Shown: in pieces, positions 12,001 through 26,620 of the stretch
Numbering within the stretch: the first letter of the stretch is position 1
How the letters are laid out: each line of letters starts with the position of its first letter
Source of the DNA: Daphnia pulex
Lineage: Eukaryota; Arthropoda; Branchiopoda; Diplostraca; Daphniidae
Direction of reading: 5' to 3'
Assembly (NCBI RefSeq): GCF_021134715.1
Contig: NC_060025.1
Location: forward strand, 5,022,001 to 5,086,000
DNA: 64,000 bases
Made by a program: the position numbers and the translations under genes
Notes under the pieces: model-generated
What the model saw: the letters and a program-made list of their open reading frames with translations, nothing else
What the model was told of the DNA's origin: nothing
The model's database searches: none

Positions 12001-15000
12001 TTTGACGAAGAGAGAGAGAGAGAGCGATAATATACTGTTACTCCCGCGCCGTGAAGAACGTCTGCACCAAATACGAGAGCTGATATGTTATAGACGAGTC
12101 GACAGACGGACGGAGAGCACGCTCTCGCTCGACTTGCCTTTGAAATCATTTCAAGTTGCCTGTTAGGATGTTACACACACAGCGATCGTTAAACTCGCGG
12201 GCGGAAAACCGACACGGGGTGTCGCACCAATGTCTCGGCGACGCAGCGCCCAGCAGTTCACCAATCAAATATAAGGTCGGCGGATGGTGGCGCTGCTGCC
12301 GCCAACGCCGCCACCGCTCCGATTCGCTCGTCGCTCCGTAATATCTAATATGTATATATACCGTCGCCGGAATAAGTAATAAGAGAGTGGAGTATAGTCA
12401 AGTGTTTTCTTGAGTTGGATACGAGTAAAAAAACGCAGAAAATGTTGAGAGCAAATTCAAGAAAGATGAGGCCAAAGTGACGCCGTCAGGCGCTTGACTC
12501 GCGGGGAGAAAAAGTCGGAGGGAGTCCAGGGAGAGAGAGAGAGAGGGGGAGACACGGAATCTGACGACGATTAGCTATTCCGCCATGCGAGATCATCAGA
12601 GTCAACTTTTTGAAATAACAAGATCCTACATCTAACGAACGGGAAGAGGGTGGACAAACTAGAAAGCAGGGCGCAGGAAGACGACGAAGGGGAAAGAAAA
12701 AACGGAAATCTTTCAGCTATAACGAACGTCTAAGGGAGATAGAACCAGAGAGTCCTGCACCAGCTGATGAGCTGCTTGATGTACATGGCGTACGTAACGT
12801 TGTGTAATAGTCAACGCACTATAGTTGTCCTGTGTACCCAGTACCCACAGTCAATCTAGGGTCTGGGAGAGTGTAGGCCCAGAACTCCTTTCTTTTTTCG
12901 GCGGAAATTGATATTATTAACCTCTTTTTTTTGGGTTGGGTAGTACAAGGTCGTATACTTCCGTGTGCTGCTTACATGGTTTTCCTTTGACCATCCTTGA
13001 TTTAAAGTCTCGGGCCATATAACATTATAACAACAAAAACAATTTTATAAAAAAAAACCCATTTTGCCATTTCTTTATTTACTTGGCTGTATATAAAAGA
13101 GCTGATGTAATTTGTTCGGTCAACAATGGGTTTTTGGAGAAGGTCGTCGACGAGACGGGGATCATTGACGAACGAGTCTCGAAACGTCAACATCTCCGTC
13201 TCCTGTGTTCCATTTATTTATTTTCATCTGCGAGCTAGTTAGATTCGGGACAAAAGAGTTAGGAAAAAAACCCCATAGCAATCAAAAGAATTGATCAGAT
13301 AGTGGATAGCGCATCAAATTAGACGGTAGAAAAACAACCCTGCCTGTAACTGGAATGATGATCGAAATCCCTATAAGTGTGTAGCTTTTTATTTCTGTGG
13401 AATTGCACGTGACGTTGATTTGAAACCGGAACGGAGACAAACCGTCGTCAGTTTCGTCCAATTATATCCGACAAACGCTGGTATCTCCCAGTCCAAAATG
13501 TCATATTCATCCCCACTATTATTCTAACTGATGCAGTTCTTTTTTTCCTGGTTGACTATACATCATCCCGACTTCCCAAGACTGCACGTTGCTGTATAAT
13601 ATTTTAAGAAATGCCGCATTATAATATTTATATCGGTATTGTACACCAAGTGGCTCCAGTCTATGGGGCTTTTTTTTTTCCCCCTTTTTTATGTTTGTGT
13701 GTGTGTTATGGTCTTGATGGTTTGGTTGTCTAAATGCAGATGAGCAGCCGGCAGCCATGCAGCGAGGGAATCCAGCCTCGTCTTTCAATCATCCTCTTCT
13801 AGCTGGCTGGATCGCCTTGAGTGTCTGTTTGATTCATCGATACCTGGCCCCTCCGGCCGCGCTGCTGGCCGGGTGATGAGAGACGACGGTCTTCTCTTCT
13901 CATAGACCCCCGCAATAGAAGTGAAGAGTTGTCAAATCCTTCGGGACTCTCGACGGTGCGGACTCTCTTCGTGCGTGCTTGTGTGTCTATACTCTTCTGC
14001 TTCTTCACGCTACCACATTTTTTTTATTTATGTAAAGATAAGAAGAGGAAGAAGAAGAAGAAAAAAAAGAAGAAGAAAAAAAGAAATGGAAACCATTTGA
14101 ATGATTGGATAACTCAAAAAGTCTTCAGTCATCACCATTCAGAAAATCTACATGCTGATTTATTTTACCGTATCCACTTTGTATTCATTCAGTTTAATGT
14201 GACTTATCACCCTTCTACTTGACCTGTGTAACACGGCATTGCTTTTCTTTCAGGCGAATATTTTGAATGGTCTTAAACGTTAGTCTACATTTGACTTTCT
14301 AATTTTCTTTTCCCATTTTTATTTATTCAATTTTTATTTTGGACTCTCGTCTTGCAAAGTATTGCAAACAAAGTAATGCGTTAGATACATACTGAAAATA
14401 AGTGTGTCATCACGAAGGTAACGTCAGTCAATCAAGAAATGTGAGCCAGGGGGAAAAAAATCATTTGTTATTTGTTCCATTTACGTATACATAGGCCCTA
14501 CAAGTCAATCCAAGTTAAGTTATTTTCTTTGCTGTTTATCATACCATTTGGCTGATAGCACCTCCGAGCAGCTTCCCCATCGTCTGAATATCGTATAAGG
14601 GACAACATCGTCATTTGCGTCATCGAAATAAAAACACAAGTTACTCTCGTTTTTTTTCCTTTTTAAAGAGATCGGGTTGATGTATTTGATATTGCTTTTA
14701 TATTTTATGTTTTCACACACCAACCTCACAAAAAAAAGTGTTCTACATTACGAGCCCTTTTTTTATTGGCCACTCCTCGTGACCCCAGTGCGCATGTGTG
14801 TATACGTGGGTGTGTGAATGTGTAATAACCATGTCGGCCTGTGAGAGAGTATGTACCGTGCAATGCGCGTTTCTACCATAACCAGATGTCAAATTTAATA
14901 CGATTGAGAAGAAAAAAAATTGAATTTGTGTTGAACAAATGAGCAAATAAAAATAAAATAAGAATAATCCAAGTTTATTCATTTCCCTTTTATATCGGTC

Positions 15001-16068
15001 CTTTGTAGTTAAATCACCTGGTATTATATGATGCGTAGACATACTAATCGTAAATTCATATCTTATGCTTCATACATAGCAAATTGAAGTTGAGATAATA
15101 TTTGCTTTACTATACACCGGGGCGGAACCAATAAGCGGAACGAACGTTGGACAAACAGGAAACCAAGTCTTAACTTCGTCCTTTCTTCTAACAAAAGTCG
15201 GATCTAACGATATTTGATCTATCCCCATAATCCCAATTGACATTTACATTGACACGTCTCCATTATTCGTTCACCTTTAAATCATTAAAAGAGATTAAAA
15301 GATAATCAACAAAGCAAACAGAGTAAACTGCCGGGGCGGACGAAATCATTTCGGCCCAACCAGAATTGAGAGAAAAAAAAAAAAAAAAAACGGTGTGTGT
15401 GTGTCAAGGTAAATGGAACTGACGTGTTATTGTGTGTATTAAGGTAGGAGGATGAGGAGGAGAGGTAGGGTTGAGTGGGGTGGTGGGGGGGTTGGTCGAT
15501 AGAGCGGAACCGAACAGAAGGTGGAAAATGGTGGGGGAGTGGAAATCGTTGGCGCATTGTGTGAACGTCATGAAAACGGGCAGACTGCCGCGCCGTCTGT
15601 TTTCAATTGAATGCGACGGTCGGGGCCGGGGATATACGGTCGAAACGGTCATTCACTTCGATAATAGGTTAACGAAAACAAAAAAATACAAATAAAAATA
15701 AAACGAGGAAAAAATAACACGAGGGTGACGAGCCTTATAATGGGCGCCCATTTTTATTTGGGAATATAAAGAGGGTGGCCTTCCTGAAAGTGGAGAGTCG
15801 AAATGACGTGTTAAAAAACAGACGTTGTGTGATGCTCTTCTTTTCTCCTCGCTCTCTATTTCAGTTGGCCAACAAAAACACAGGGAAAACGGGCGAGAGA
15901 GAGAGTGCATCCACACGCAACGCAAGTGTCACTGATTCAATGGGCCGATTGGGTTGGCCGCCACCCATTCAAGAATCCATTTGCAAAGCCTGGGAAAATA
16001 TTCGCCACAGCGCGACACACAGCAGCAGCCAAATCGACCCGCCTGCAATCTATGCGGTTTTGCCAGCG

Positions 16069-16092
16069 CTGCTGCTGCTGCTGCTGCTGCTG
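16069..16092 (+). repeat. (CTG)8 trinucleotide repeat
   Basis: Eight perfect CTG units. In one frame they encode a leucine run inside a hydrophobic segment. Confidence 0.95.
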
Positions 16093-17450
16093 GGGTATCG
16101 ATTCATCTCATCATTCGTTCATTCCACAGTCTACGCCAACTGCGCTTATAAAAAGAAAGAAGAAAACAAAAAGCGACAAGTTTTTTTTTTGTGTTTCTCT
16201 TGTTTTTCCTCCTTCCCTTGATCATTTCCTGATGCTATAAACATTTTAGTTTTAGATGCTGCGCCGAGATACATGGCCCCCTTTTAGGTATATACCTGAT
16301 AACAGATGAGGGAACCTTTGCTCGTTTTCTTTGCATTTTTACATCGTCGCTGAATCTAGCAGCAGACTATACGGTACGGTGCAGAAGTCTGTTTATTTCT
16401 ACCTACAGTATTTCAATGAATATTTAATGATTTCTTTTGGTTCGGCTGGTTTCAGACCTCGGCTTCAGGTCTTCTAGTACGTCTCCTTACTTGAATTTTT
16501 CATCAAGTGACAGCAGAGCGACGAGCTGCGTTCATCAGGACGACATACGGACCCCCGTTTGGCAGTGCCAAGCGGTTCGCTTGTCTCGTCGACTAATATA
16601 CTTTCCTTTTGAGTTCTTATTGGGAGTAAACATATGTAAATAGAAATGTTAGATTTGCTCGTACGTGGACATGTAGGGAACCACCATTTGGGTCTCATTT
16701 CTGGGTTGAAAAACTTGCCCACGTCACGACCCACAACCAGTTCCAAACCGTTCCAAACTGTTGCAATAAGACATCAAAACTTGACCGACATGTTTCGGGG
16801 TGGCTGCGTTTCGATAAATAGACTCGGTTTCGTACGTACACTTCGCGGTCTTATTTATGTACTGGCAATAAATCGAGTGCGTTGTAGTTCATAAAACTAC
16901 TCCCTCTTTCCCAAAGTGTTTTCCCCCCGTGGTATAGTTAAGTATTTGGCACTCGGAAATGACGGTGTTGATGGACATACAGGGAGGTTCACCCCCCTGA
17001 CTGGCACAAGCGTTAAAACTTTTTGAGTAGCGATGTACATCTACGAGAGTTGTACACAGTAAAGAGTATCGAATGCAGTTATAGTCATATAGACGACGAG
17101 GGAACAGCTGTGCTTTCCAACTATTCCCTGCTGTAGCTCCCAGTTCCAGAGTGAGAGTCGACTATAGGACATGCCTACCGTATATGGCATATTGCCTGTG
17201 GGGCTGTGGTAGGGCCTCATACCTTTTTAGCTGCTAGCACAAAACATCTAGAGAAAAAAAAAGAGAGAGAGAGAGAAGGCAGCCAAGAAGCTGCTAGGTT
17301 TATGGACGTTCATATTTTTCGTCTTCGATTTCATCACCTATACTAAAAGAAGGAGGAAGGAGAAGATAGCTGTGGGTGCGGCTGTTTCCCTCATTTACTA
17401 AACAGCCATGCTCTTATGCTATATGCATTCGTATTTTCCTTTTTCTTTTC

Positions 17451-17472
17451 CTTCTTCTTCTTCTTCTTCTTC
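17451..17472 (+). repeat. (CTT)n microsatellite
   Basis: Seven CTT units in a pyrimidine tract. Confidence 0.9.
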
Positions 17473-18627
17473 TCCTTGCAGGTTTTCTTCTTTATATATA
17501 TATAGCTATCGGCTTTTTGTTACAACGTAAAAGGATTGAGCAGGAGTTGACCCAGTCTCGGAGATATACATGCATGCACACATGCATTCATGTATTAGAT
17601 AGAAGCAGGATAGATGTATATATATATATATATGCAGAGATATTCAAGGGAGGCTATAGGCAATGGCGGCTGGGGCTATGGCATGTCTGCATTCAACTGG
17701 CACAATGCCAGAATTGGTGGAACACACGAACCGACCATATTTTCTAGATATGTGATTTCATGGCCTGTTGTTGGTGTTGTTGCGCTGGCTCTAGCTATAG
17801 ACGCTGTTGTTGTACGGTAGATTCATCTTGTAGGCATGCGCTGCATATAAGAGGCTCTTTGTTTACTAAACAGAAAAAAACACGCTCACATGCAGTTATA
17901 GATTGCCTTGAATAATGCGTGATTCATAGTCTCCGACATCAAATAGTTGGAATAAAGATTAGAAAAATGTCGGTCGGGTTTTGGGTTCTATACGAACGTA
18001 CAGCGCAAGTCGGACGGTTGGCTGAAATCTCAAGGCAGATGGAATTGTGCCGAGATGTTGTATGGTATCAGATGCCATAAAGATGCGAAAAAATAATGGC
18101 CGTTTTCGACGTTGTCGCTGCGAACGTATATGCATATAACGGCCGTCGTGATTTATCTGGCTAGTAAATAATATCCCAGTTCTAATAGTGCCGTCCTCTG
18201 CTTTGCTGCTCCTAAGCCGGCCGGCGCTGCCTGTATATGCTGTGTATTGTATATATGTGTGTCTAGGCCTTATAGAACCCAGCTGCTGATGTTGTTGTGT
18301 GATATCATCATTCATAATAAACACGGGAAAGAAAACATGGCGTCGGCTCGTTGTATAGTTCTACGTAGATTTCGTGTCCCGGTGATTGCTAGCTACATCT
18401 GGCCGGTTAATCGCGCCAAGGACGAACCGGCCGAGAGCGGACCATAACAGGATAGGAGCCGTGCGTTGTAGTACTGCACTGCTGCAGTCGTCGTCTCTTT
18501 TGCCTTTCGTCCCACAAAAAAATAACAACAACACACACACACACACAGACAAAAAAGGAGGAAAGGAAAATAAAAAAATAAAAAAAAACATGGCGGCCCC
18601 TGTATGTGTGAGTATATAGTCGGGCCT

Positions 18628-18651
18628 TTCTCTCTCTCTCTCTCTCTCTCC
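18628..18651 (+). repeat. (TC)n microsatellite
   Basis: About twelve TC dinucleotides. A nearby (AC)n tract lies at about 18530-18547. Confidence 0.9.
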
Positions 18652-21186
18652 CCTCCCTTTCGGTTGGGAACCTTCTCTTTGGCAGCACGCGAGTTGCTCG
18701 CAGAAGCCCCTCAGCCCTCAGGGGATTTATTTAGGATTCCTCTCTCTCTCTTCTCACTGCTGTGAAGTCCGGAGAAGAGTAGATGTGAGTTAACGCACAC
18801 ACCGAAAAAAGTTTTTAGTCGGTGATTCAACGTGCTCAGATAGTGACACACTTCTGCGGCCGTCAGCGTGAGCCACACATAACGACGCTGCTGCTGATCT
18901 AGACCGCGTTGTGTGTTATTATTATTTATTTTGGTTTATTTTATTTTATTTTTCATAGCGAGTGTGTGTGTGTGTGTGCAGTGTGTGTTTTATTTTTCGT
19001 TTTCGCCGGGATATCAAACGCCAGAATAGTTATAGATGTTATTACTTTTGACGTCGCATTGTTCGTCGGTCTCTTGTGTTCCATCAGGTAAATTAGACTT
19101 CATCTTGATTGACAAACCGGAAATGCAAATAGAAAGGGAAATTAGAAAGGAAAGAATAATTGGAAAATGTCACGAAATGTTGAAAACAACCGTGACCTGT
19201 CGTCTGCTGTGCACGCAGTTTCCCCCTTTGCGCAGTCTCGTCTCTTCTTCGTCGTTTTTTCTTTATTTCTTTTTTCTTTTCTTTTTTCGTATTTCTCATT
19301 TTCACGGCGATGATCTTGTACACCGTCAAAAGCGGAACAAGCCCGCCTTGTCTTGTCCTCTTCTTGTTCTCCCCTCATCGCGTTTTATTTTAAGAATGTC
19401 TTTCTTTCTTTCTTTTTCCCTGTCCAACTCGCAGCAATGTCGACGAAATTGAAATGCGGAGAAAAATAAGGAATTCGGTGATGCGAACAAATGGGTGGGA
19501 CACAGACAACAAACTGTTGAAAATTGACAAAGGCCGAAAATAAAGATATTTCCAAGCGTGACGTCATGGCGTACTCATCTCTCACGCACGCGAATAGATT
19601 TATACACGATGAGAAAAGAAGAATCATCATTAGACCCGCTGCCGGCACAACCTTGGGTTTGTCTGCGGATGGCAGCCGATGGAGTAGGTAAGCGCCTCGG
19701 GTTTGAAGACGACGCATCTTCTCGCGTGAATGGCAGCGCCGACGAACCTTGTGATGTGCAAGAGGAAAAAGAAAAACATGGAAACCGCCAGAGCTGCTGT
19801 GGCCCCTGGCCCGCCGTTGCTAAATGGACCCATTAGGATGCCACAGCTGTGTTCCACATTCAATAAATAACATCTAGCTAGTAATACCGGCCTTTCTCTC
19901 GTCTGCCCTTTTTTCTTTTTTTATTTCCAACTTCCCGTTTGCTCCAACGAGCGAGAGAAAAACAAAACAGCGTCGCATAGGAGCCAATTTTCCAGCCAAG
20001 AAATCGGAGACGTTGCTTATCTCTCGTCATCATCAGACCCAACCGCACCCTTTACGGCTGTAAAGGCTGTCGGAAATTTACATAATCGAAACGTTTTTTT
20101 GTTTTTTTTTCTTTCCTCTTCTCTCAAACAGACGACTATAGCTAGTTGGGTGGTTCTTTTTTTCTTTTCTTTCTTTTCTTGGGTGCTGTAAATATAAATA
20201 AGCATTTTTCTTCCTACTTTTTTCCGTCTTGTTAAAGACCGAAAATGGGATCCGGAGAGCCGCGTCAATCTAACAAAAGATCGAGTCACGCATGTCAATA
20301 TATTTATAGGGACGCCGTGGTTGCCTCTTCAAAATGTGACCAAAATGGGTGGAAAATTTGAATTTGTATGGCTGACCAGGTTTTCCTTTTCCTGTAGTCT
20401 ATAGTATGGCTGCCATATCCCTCCCAGCGCATCCCGTTAATAACAAAACGAATACTCGATACCCTACTCAACTACTCGAAGGCCACAGGAACTCCCTCCT
20501 TAAAGGACTTGCCTTCATCTTCTTCTGGTTCGGCATTCCCCCACTACTTTTGATCACATTATCCTCTGTTTTCCTCGAGACTTTTCATTTCCTTTTCTCC
20601 ATAGCACCCAACAGAGTGTATGTTTTGAGTCTTGGATTCACAATGGCGTCAGAGGGAGACATTCTATCCGTCCGACGCACACCGGAGATAATAAAGGAAA
20701 CCGGTTTTTCCTTTGGTTTGACGTCAAAAACACAAGAAAAAAATAATATTAATAAAACAAACCAAAAAAGATTTAATCCTTGATATTTTTACACTTAGGG
20801 TATTTATTGTTTGTTTGAAACAATTCCATGTTTTTGCTGTTCTTTTGAATTCCCGTGTTTATGTTTTTAAGGTTCACATTTGTTGGTGTTTTCTGTTGAC
20901 AGATTTCTGGGATTCGCAAGAATGACGCGGAATAATCAGATCGGGTTATTGTTGTCGGCGCCGTCTCAGGCGCCATTGCTGTCGTCGACGTCGTCGTAAA
21001 CAAGCAGCAGGAGAGAACACAAAAAAAGAAAAGGAAAGAAAAATCAAATAAAAAGGAAGCCGCATGAAAGTCGGATAGAGGAGCGCATAGCATCAACAGC
21101 TCATCCGGAATCGGACAGATATACTTTTTGGCTTGAAAGAAAAGGAGAGAGATTCTTTTCCGTCGCTTCCGCATCACCGACCCGCC

Positions 21187-24100
21187 ATGACGACTACGAC
21201 GACTTCCATCCAGCAAGAGCCATCCGCATGGTGGTTAAGAATGGCGTGCTTCTTCTTTTTCGCTGGTAAATATATCACAGCAGCCATTTTCTAGTGTCCC
21301 CTCTATTGCCGCACAACTCGAAAAATAATATCAAGAGCCATTTTATATTTAATGAACAATCGACGGCCGTCTCGTACACAAAGAGCGCTTGAGCTAATAT
21401 CAAGCAAAGTTTTTGCAATCAGTCAATCTGACAATCTCCACTTTTTAACACAAGCGTGTACAGCCTTTGTCTTCCGCAAGATCGACTCTATACACAGAGT
21501 CCTAGCTGTTATCGTTTTAAGTTATCGATCAATACGGTCGACTGAGCTAAACATAACCTCCTCAAGATGTCTGACAAGATGTCAGACGATCAAGTTTGAA
21601 AAAAAAAAGAGCCAACAAGATTTCCGTTACGGATCAATCGATCGTATATATATACTGGGGGTACACGTTCAATGGACCCAAAAGTCTAAATTTGGGACCA
21701 AGAGTTTGTCGTTGTAATTATATGAGAGTATTGGTTTATTGGTTTTGTTGTTTTTGAATAGGTCTATCATGTTACGTGCCTCTTCTGACGGCCCATCTCC
21801 AGTGGCTGGGATTCGATTTACAAGAGATTGGAATCATCAATTTAATTGCTTCATCTGGAGCCGGCCTTGGCCTCCTGTTGGCCGCTTCTTGGACGCCCCG
21901 ATGCGGTCATCGATCCAATTTGGCTGTTGCCGTCCTCATGGCCGCCTTCTGCGGCGCCGGTTTGGTACTCGTTCCGCGTCTCAATGACAGACTGGACGGT
22001 CGTGCCGAGACGGAGCGGCCCGTGGCCGAGATTCTCTGCCGGCCCGAAGGCTCGGCCTTGTTCTTCAGGAAATGCGGCGACACCTGCGAGCTGGACGCCG
22101 TGGCGCGGACCGAACTGTCCGTCTCCGATTGCCGGTTTGAGCCGCAGTCGCGACTTCCCGTCAATTTCCTCGACTGGATCAATCGATTCGCCCTAACCAA
22201 CGCTAATAGCGGCAAAGCAGCCGGCGGAATTGACGACGACCTGAGCGAGCCGGAACGAGGGGATCTGCCACAAAAGATCCCGATTCAGCCATCCGGATCT
22301 CAAGAGCAATTCAATCCGATGGATGTCGAAGCCGATGACAATTTGCTTCGCGGCCAATCGGGATCTTCGCCCTCGGGAGTCGCTCCCTACGAATACGACT
22401 ACGATGAAAATCACCGGCAGGACGACGGCGTCGAGGAGATCGAGCGCCGTCGCAAAAGGAGACAGTCGAATCCATTAATGGACGACCTTGTCCAGTCGCC
22501 GCCGGCCCTCTCCATGGACGACGAATTCGAAATTGCCGAGAAAGCCGAGTTGCCTTTCACTTCATCGCCGCACATTTGTTTCTCCAGTTACTCTTCATCG
22601 ACGACAACCTGTAATTTGATTTTTAGGATTTGATTTCAAACCATTTTTCTCAGCTAGGCGATAAATCGAAATGAATTATTATACATGTTTGGTATTATAT
22701 TAGGTCATGTCTTCACGGGGACCAATCATCTGTTCCGGTTCAACACGTCCTTTTATTCGGGCATCACTCACAACGGCCAGTGCTTCTACTCGCTGAATTA
22801 CGACGACGTCGACAATCAGATTCTATCCGAGCTGCGATGCCGATCCAATAAACCAAATCATCAGGTATGTGGTGCTATATACTGTATGTAAGCCCACCAA
22901 AAGTCGAATTGCTCTTCTTCTTTTTTACGAGCGATATATTTACACGTCGTCATGAGTCATGAGTCATGACCCAGAAAGTCCGGGTACATGTCAAGTCTAG
23001 TCTTCCCTCTGGAGAGGAGGAAGAAGGGGCTCGGGATGGATATAAGGATATAACCAACTCGGCTTTTTTTATTGCTGGCAGTAACAACTTTTTGATGTCG
23101 CCCGTTGTGTAGAAATGATATGACCATGAACTCTTGTTTGTGGTCCCCACTTGAGACACGTCAAAATAAATCAAATTCAAAATCGATGCCGCCCAAAAGT
23201 CTAAACCGAAATGATGGGCGATTTATTGATTTTCTAATGTGGCGATTTTGCAGGTACGTTGCCGGGCGGAAGGGATGAAGCTACGCGCTAGCGTGACAAG
23301 AAACGGTACGAGCACTTGTCACGGCCGAGCGCCCGATAGCAACTTCCACTTGGTCTTCTGGCTCTACCTGATTTTCCGTACGTGCGGAGAAATGGCCGTC
23401 ATCGGAGCCGTTCTCCTCCTGCGGATCGTCACGCTCAACGAAGATCACGAACGAGTCGAGGCCGTCAGTGGAGCCAGTTGGTTGACGCAGCGACGGTCAT
23501 CGCTCATCCTATGGTGGATCTGGGGTCTATTCGGTCTAGTTGCAATGGCGCCTCTGGCCGGATGGATAGCCGATGTTGTCAGTCTAGGGATCGCTTTCTT
23601 GCTGGGCAGCGTCATGCTCGGACTGGCCGCCTTCTGCATCGCCCTCTCGCCGGCTCCCGCTCATCCAGCCCGCCCACATCCCATCCTGGCGGCCACTTTG
23701 GCCGTCGAAGAGGAGCCCGAAGAATTCACCCGTGTGACTCCGCCCGTCTACCGCATCTCGGGACGAGATCTTCGTGCCATTTTATCTGATGGGACGGCCG
23801 TTCTCATTCTCCTGTTTATGCTACTGTTGGGAATGGCCGCCGCTGTCAATCCCACCATTCTATATTGGTATTTCCTGGAATTGGGTTCAACCAGGTTAAT
23901 GCTGGGCGCTTCCGTTTCGACCTGGCTGGTGACGGCCCCGCTTATCCTCCTACTCAGCGGATGGCTGTGGAGGCGGTGCGGCCATCGTTACATTTTCATT
24001 ATCGGACTCCTATTGTACTCGATCCGCTTCCTTGGTAAACTTATTATTGTCTCAATTTTCAATTGATTTTTGAAACACTGAAGAGTAGTCTGAATGACTT

Positions 24101-24988
24101 ATTAATTGACTGGATTTTCCTTGTGCATTTCGCAGGGTACACGATGGTCGACCAGGTTGTGTGGCTCGTTGTCATAGAAACGCTGGAGCCGTTTTGCAGT
24201 TTGTGGATGTTGTTGACCGCCTCGGCTCGCATTGAGCAACTCGAGTGTCGGAATCGTGGCGTGGGCGTCCGCGCAGATCGCTGGCGCTCGTGGAAAGTTA
24301 ATAGCTGGGCATTGATCATTCTCTTCCACTATTCATTTGGTACTTACAGTAACACGATCGAGCGTCAGCGTCATGTCATCGATTTAGTTTTTTCTTTTTT
24401 TGTTTTTCCCTCAAGGGATGTTGATAAATTATCCCATCAAATATGTGAAAGAATAGAAATATTAATGAACACTTTTTGAAACAGGACGAGCATTGGGTGG
24501 CTTGGTGTCGTCGTTTGCGGCTCACTATTTCGGTCTGATGAGAGCTTTCATAGGAGCTGCACTCATTAGCCTTTTTGTGGCGGCTGTCTGGTTTCTCTGG
24601 ATACATCTGAAATCTCCCTGTCAGCAGTCGAGTCGACCAAAGAATTTAAACACCGCCGATGCCACCAGTCAGTTTCCCAAAGGTATTTCGATCCTTCCCA
24701 AGTTGTTTCTTGTCAAGGCACTAGCAATTTTAGTACATTCTCGCAGACGGAATTATCTAGCACTAGAGGCTTTGCAAAAGAAAATCCTGAGCTGTTCAGT
24801 TGTAGGCTATACCTCTTCCGGACAATGCCTTCGTCTTACTTGAATTATCTGATCTTTTCCCGATCTCTCATCTATTGATTATGACCATTTTTGAATTTGT
24901 AATTAACCTAGGAGAGCCACCAGCGAGCCGTCGGAAGGAGAAAGAACCGGAACGGAAACAGAAACTTCTGAAATCTAGCCCCGTGTGA
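21187..24988 (+). CDS. MFSD6-like major facilitator superfamily transporter
   Basis: Seven exons: 21187-21265, 21762-22610, 22704-22864, 23254-24034, 24136-24339, 24485-24682, 24912-24988. All junctions are GT-AG and phases match, giving 2349 nt and 782 residues, the size of animal MFSD6. The start ATG precedes TTTTTSIQQEPSAWW and membrane segment 1, and TGA ends the protein at SSPV. TM1-3 lie before about residue 100 (VPLLTAHLQWLGF, then a glycine-rich helix). A long hydrophilic, acidic loop of about 290 residues follows, with a polybasic RRRKRR. A block of membrane helices starts near residue 395 (FHLVFWLYLIF). GRALGGLVSS matches a late MFSD6-type GRG-like motif. The tail is short, charged and cytosolic. 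MFSD6 substrates are not settled, so no substrate is claimed. Family assignment comes from recognition without a search. Confidence 0.85.
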
Positions 24989-26620
24989 TTATCGTAGCCA
25001 TTAGCCACCTATGTGGTCATTTTTCTGACCCCGAGCCTTAATATAATGATTTTTTTATCTTTTTTCCCTTGCTCACCTCATGCTGTCACATTATGTCACC
25101 TCATGAATCCTAACCTGCCTAAAATAAGAATAGAACCGAATAGAACTAACCGTTGCCTTATATTCTATATGATAATATACATAAGAAGAAAAGAAAATGT
25201 TTGGCTGCATAATATAACATTGAGAAATAATAATGAGGTTTAGAGAGTTAGAACGACGCGCACTGATTTGGAATACAAGAAGACTATGGAAAGATGTCGT
25301 TTCATTCGTTATTTCGTTTCATCATTCATATCCTATCTCGTTATCATATTACAAAAACAAAAACCATGTTTTATTGGATCAAATTAAAAAAAAATGAAAT
25401 ACACAGCCAACCAGAAAGGATTGTTGGATTCATCTTTTACTGGCGGCAATCAATAAACTGTTTTTCCAGGAAAAAGTTGAATTTGTTTGATTTGTCTTCG
25501 TCTCTTTGATCAGAAGAATTTATTTCATTGCTTTATAATTTTAATTTAATTGGGGCTTGAGACAATAACAGCCACTCGTTGTTTTGCTTACGGTGGAAAA
25601 GAGTAAGGTTATAGTGCGAGATTTCCCGCGCCTAGCTGTAGTCCATCGTTTGAAAGGATCTCTCCCCAAGAAGCCCTTATTGTGGCCTATCTATCATCTA
25701 GGTTCACAAGTAGAATCAGCTGTTTCAATATTGCTTTGGCTAGAAGGTTTCCCACGCGCGAGCCACTTGATGAACTCGGATAAAAAGGTATTCGGAGACT
25801 ACCTTACTTTACTTTTTTCGGGATATGAAATGCAGCTGTTCTATTCTCTGTATACGCTCATCAGGATTGCCTGCGTATATAAATATATAAAAGGGTTATA
25901 ACGGCAGTTGTGCAGCGGACCAAAAACAAGAATCGTAGAAAGGCCACTGACTACTGAGTAACGAAGAAAGAAGCATTTAAAAGATATAAAATTTGAAACG
26001 TACAGTCGAGATCCAGCTTCTAATGGAAAGATCTGGCGCTTTCGCTTTTGTTTGCGGTACTTTTTTATTATTAAATCGCATTTTAATGCCGAAGAAACAC
26101 CAAATCTCAATTATAATAAAGTTCGAATTCGATTCAAAACTATTTGACATATATGGGACATTTAATTGTTTTCTTGAAGCATTTTTGCAATAACAGAGAT
26201 TATTCTTTGCCACATTCAGGCAAATTCCTCCTTATCGATCCTTGCGTTGACGTAAATTTCTTATTCTTCTAGTTCTTTTCAGCTCTTTGTATATAGACTT
26301 CAGTTCCATCTCTTTCTTTCCACTAGTCAATGCATCGCCTAATGTTTCATAATCGGGGCCCCATGTTTCACATCCCACGACAGAAGTAATGAAGAGTTAA
26401 AATGGCCAATCAAACGCATCGCAATCATTGCCATCATCTTTTTATTCAGTTTATAATTAGTCCGGTACTTTTTGCTGTCCTAAACAGTCGAGCACTTTGC
26501 TGGAATACGTAGTAATAAAATTCAAAATCAATTGGGAGTAAGACAAGGACGTGTTCAAGACAATCTTATGCAATCTAACGAAATGCGAATTTTTATTTGA
26601 AATTTGAAAACAACCAAATA
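24989..26620. other. 3' flank of the transporter and intergenic DNA
   Basis: Probably begins with the 3' UTR; AATAAA-type signals occur near 25452. Beyond that it is AT-rich, with no convincing frame, RNA or repeat. Confidence 0.5.

Larger units (their letters stand above)
9060..21186. other. 12 kb non-coding region between the Ig gene and the transporter
   Basis: Probably introns and 3' sequence of the Ig-domain gene plus the 5' region of the next gene. Many open frames exist on both strands but none shows a family motif, and most overlap low-complexity tracts. A CTG-encoded leucine run preceded by a good acceptor (TTTCAG ending about 15865) is the only stretch that might be an exon. A possible non-coding first exon of the transporter ends at the donor CAG/GTAAAT near 19087. 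Confidence 0.4.

Noticed and set aside
20406-20783. 125-codon plus frame with a hydrophobic start
   Set aside because: No family motif and no splice context. It sits in AT-rich upstream DNA of the transporter.
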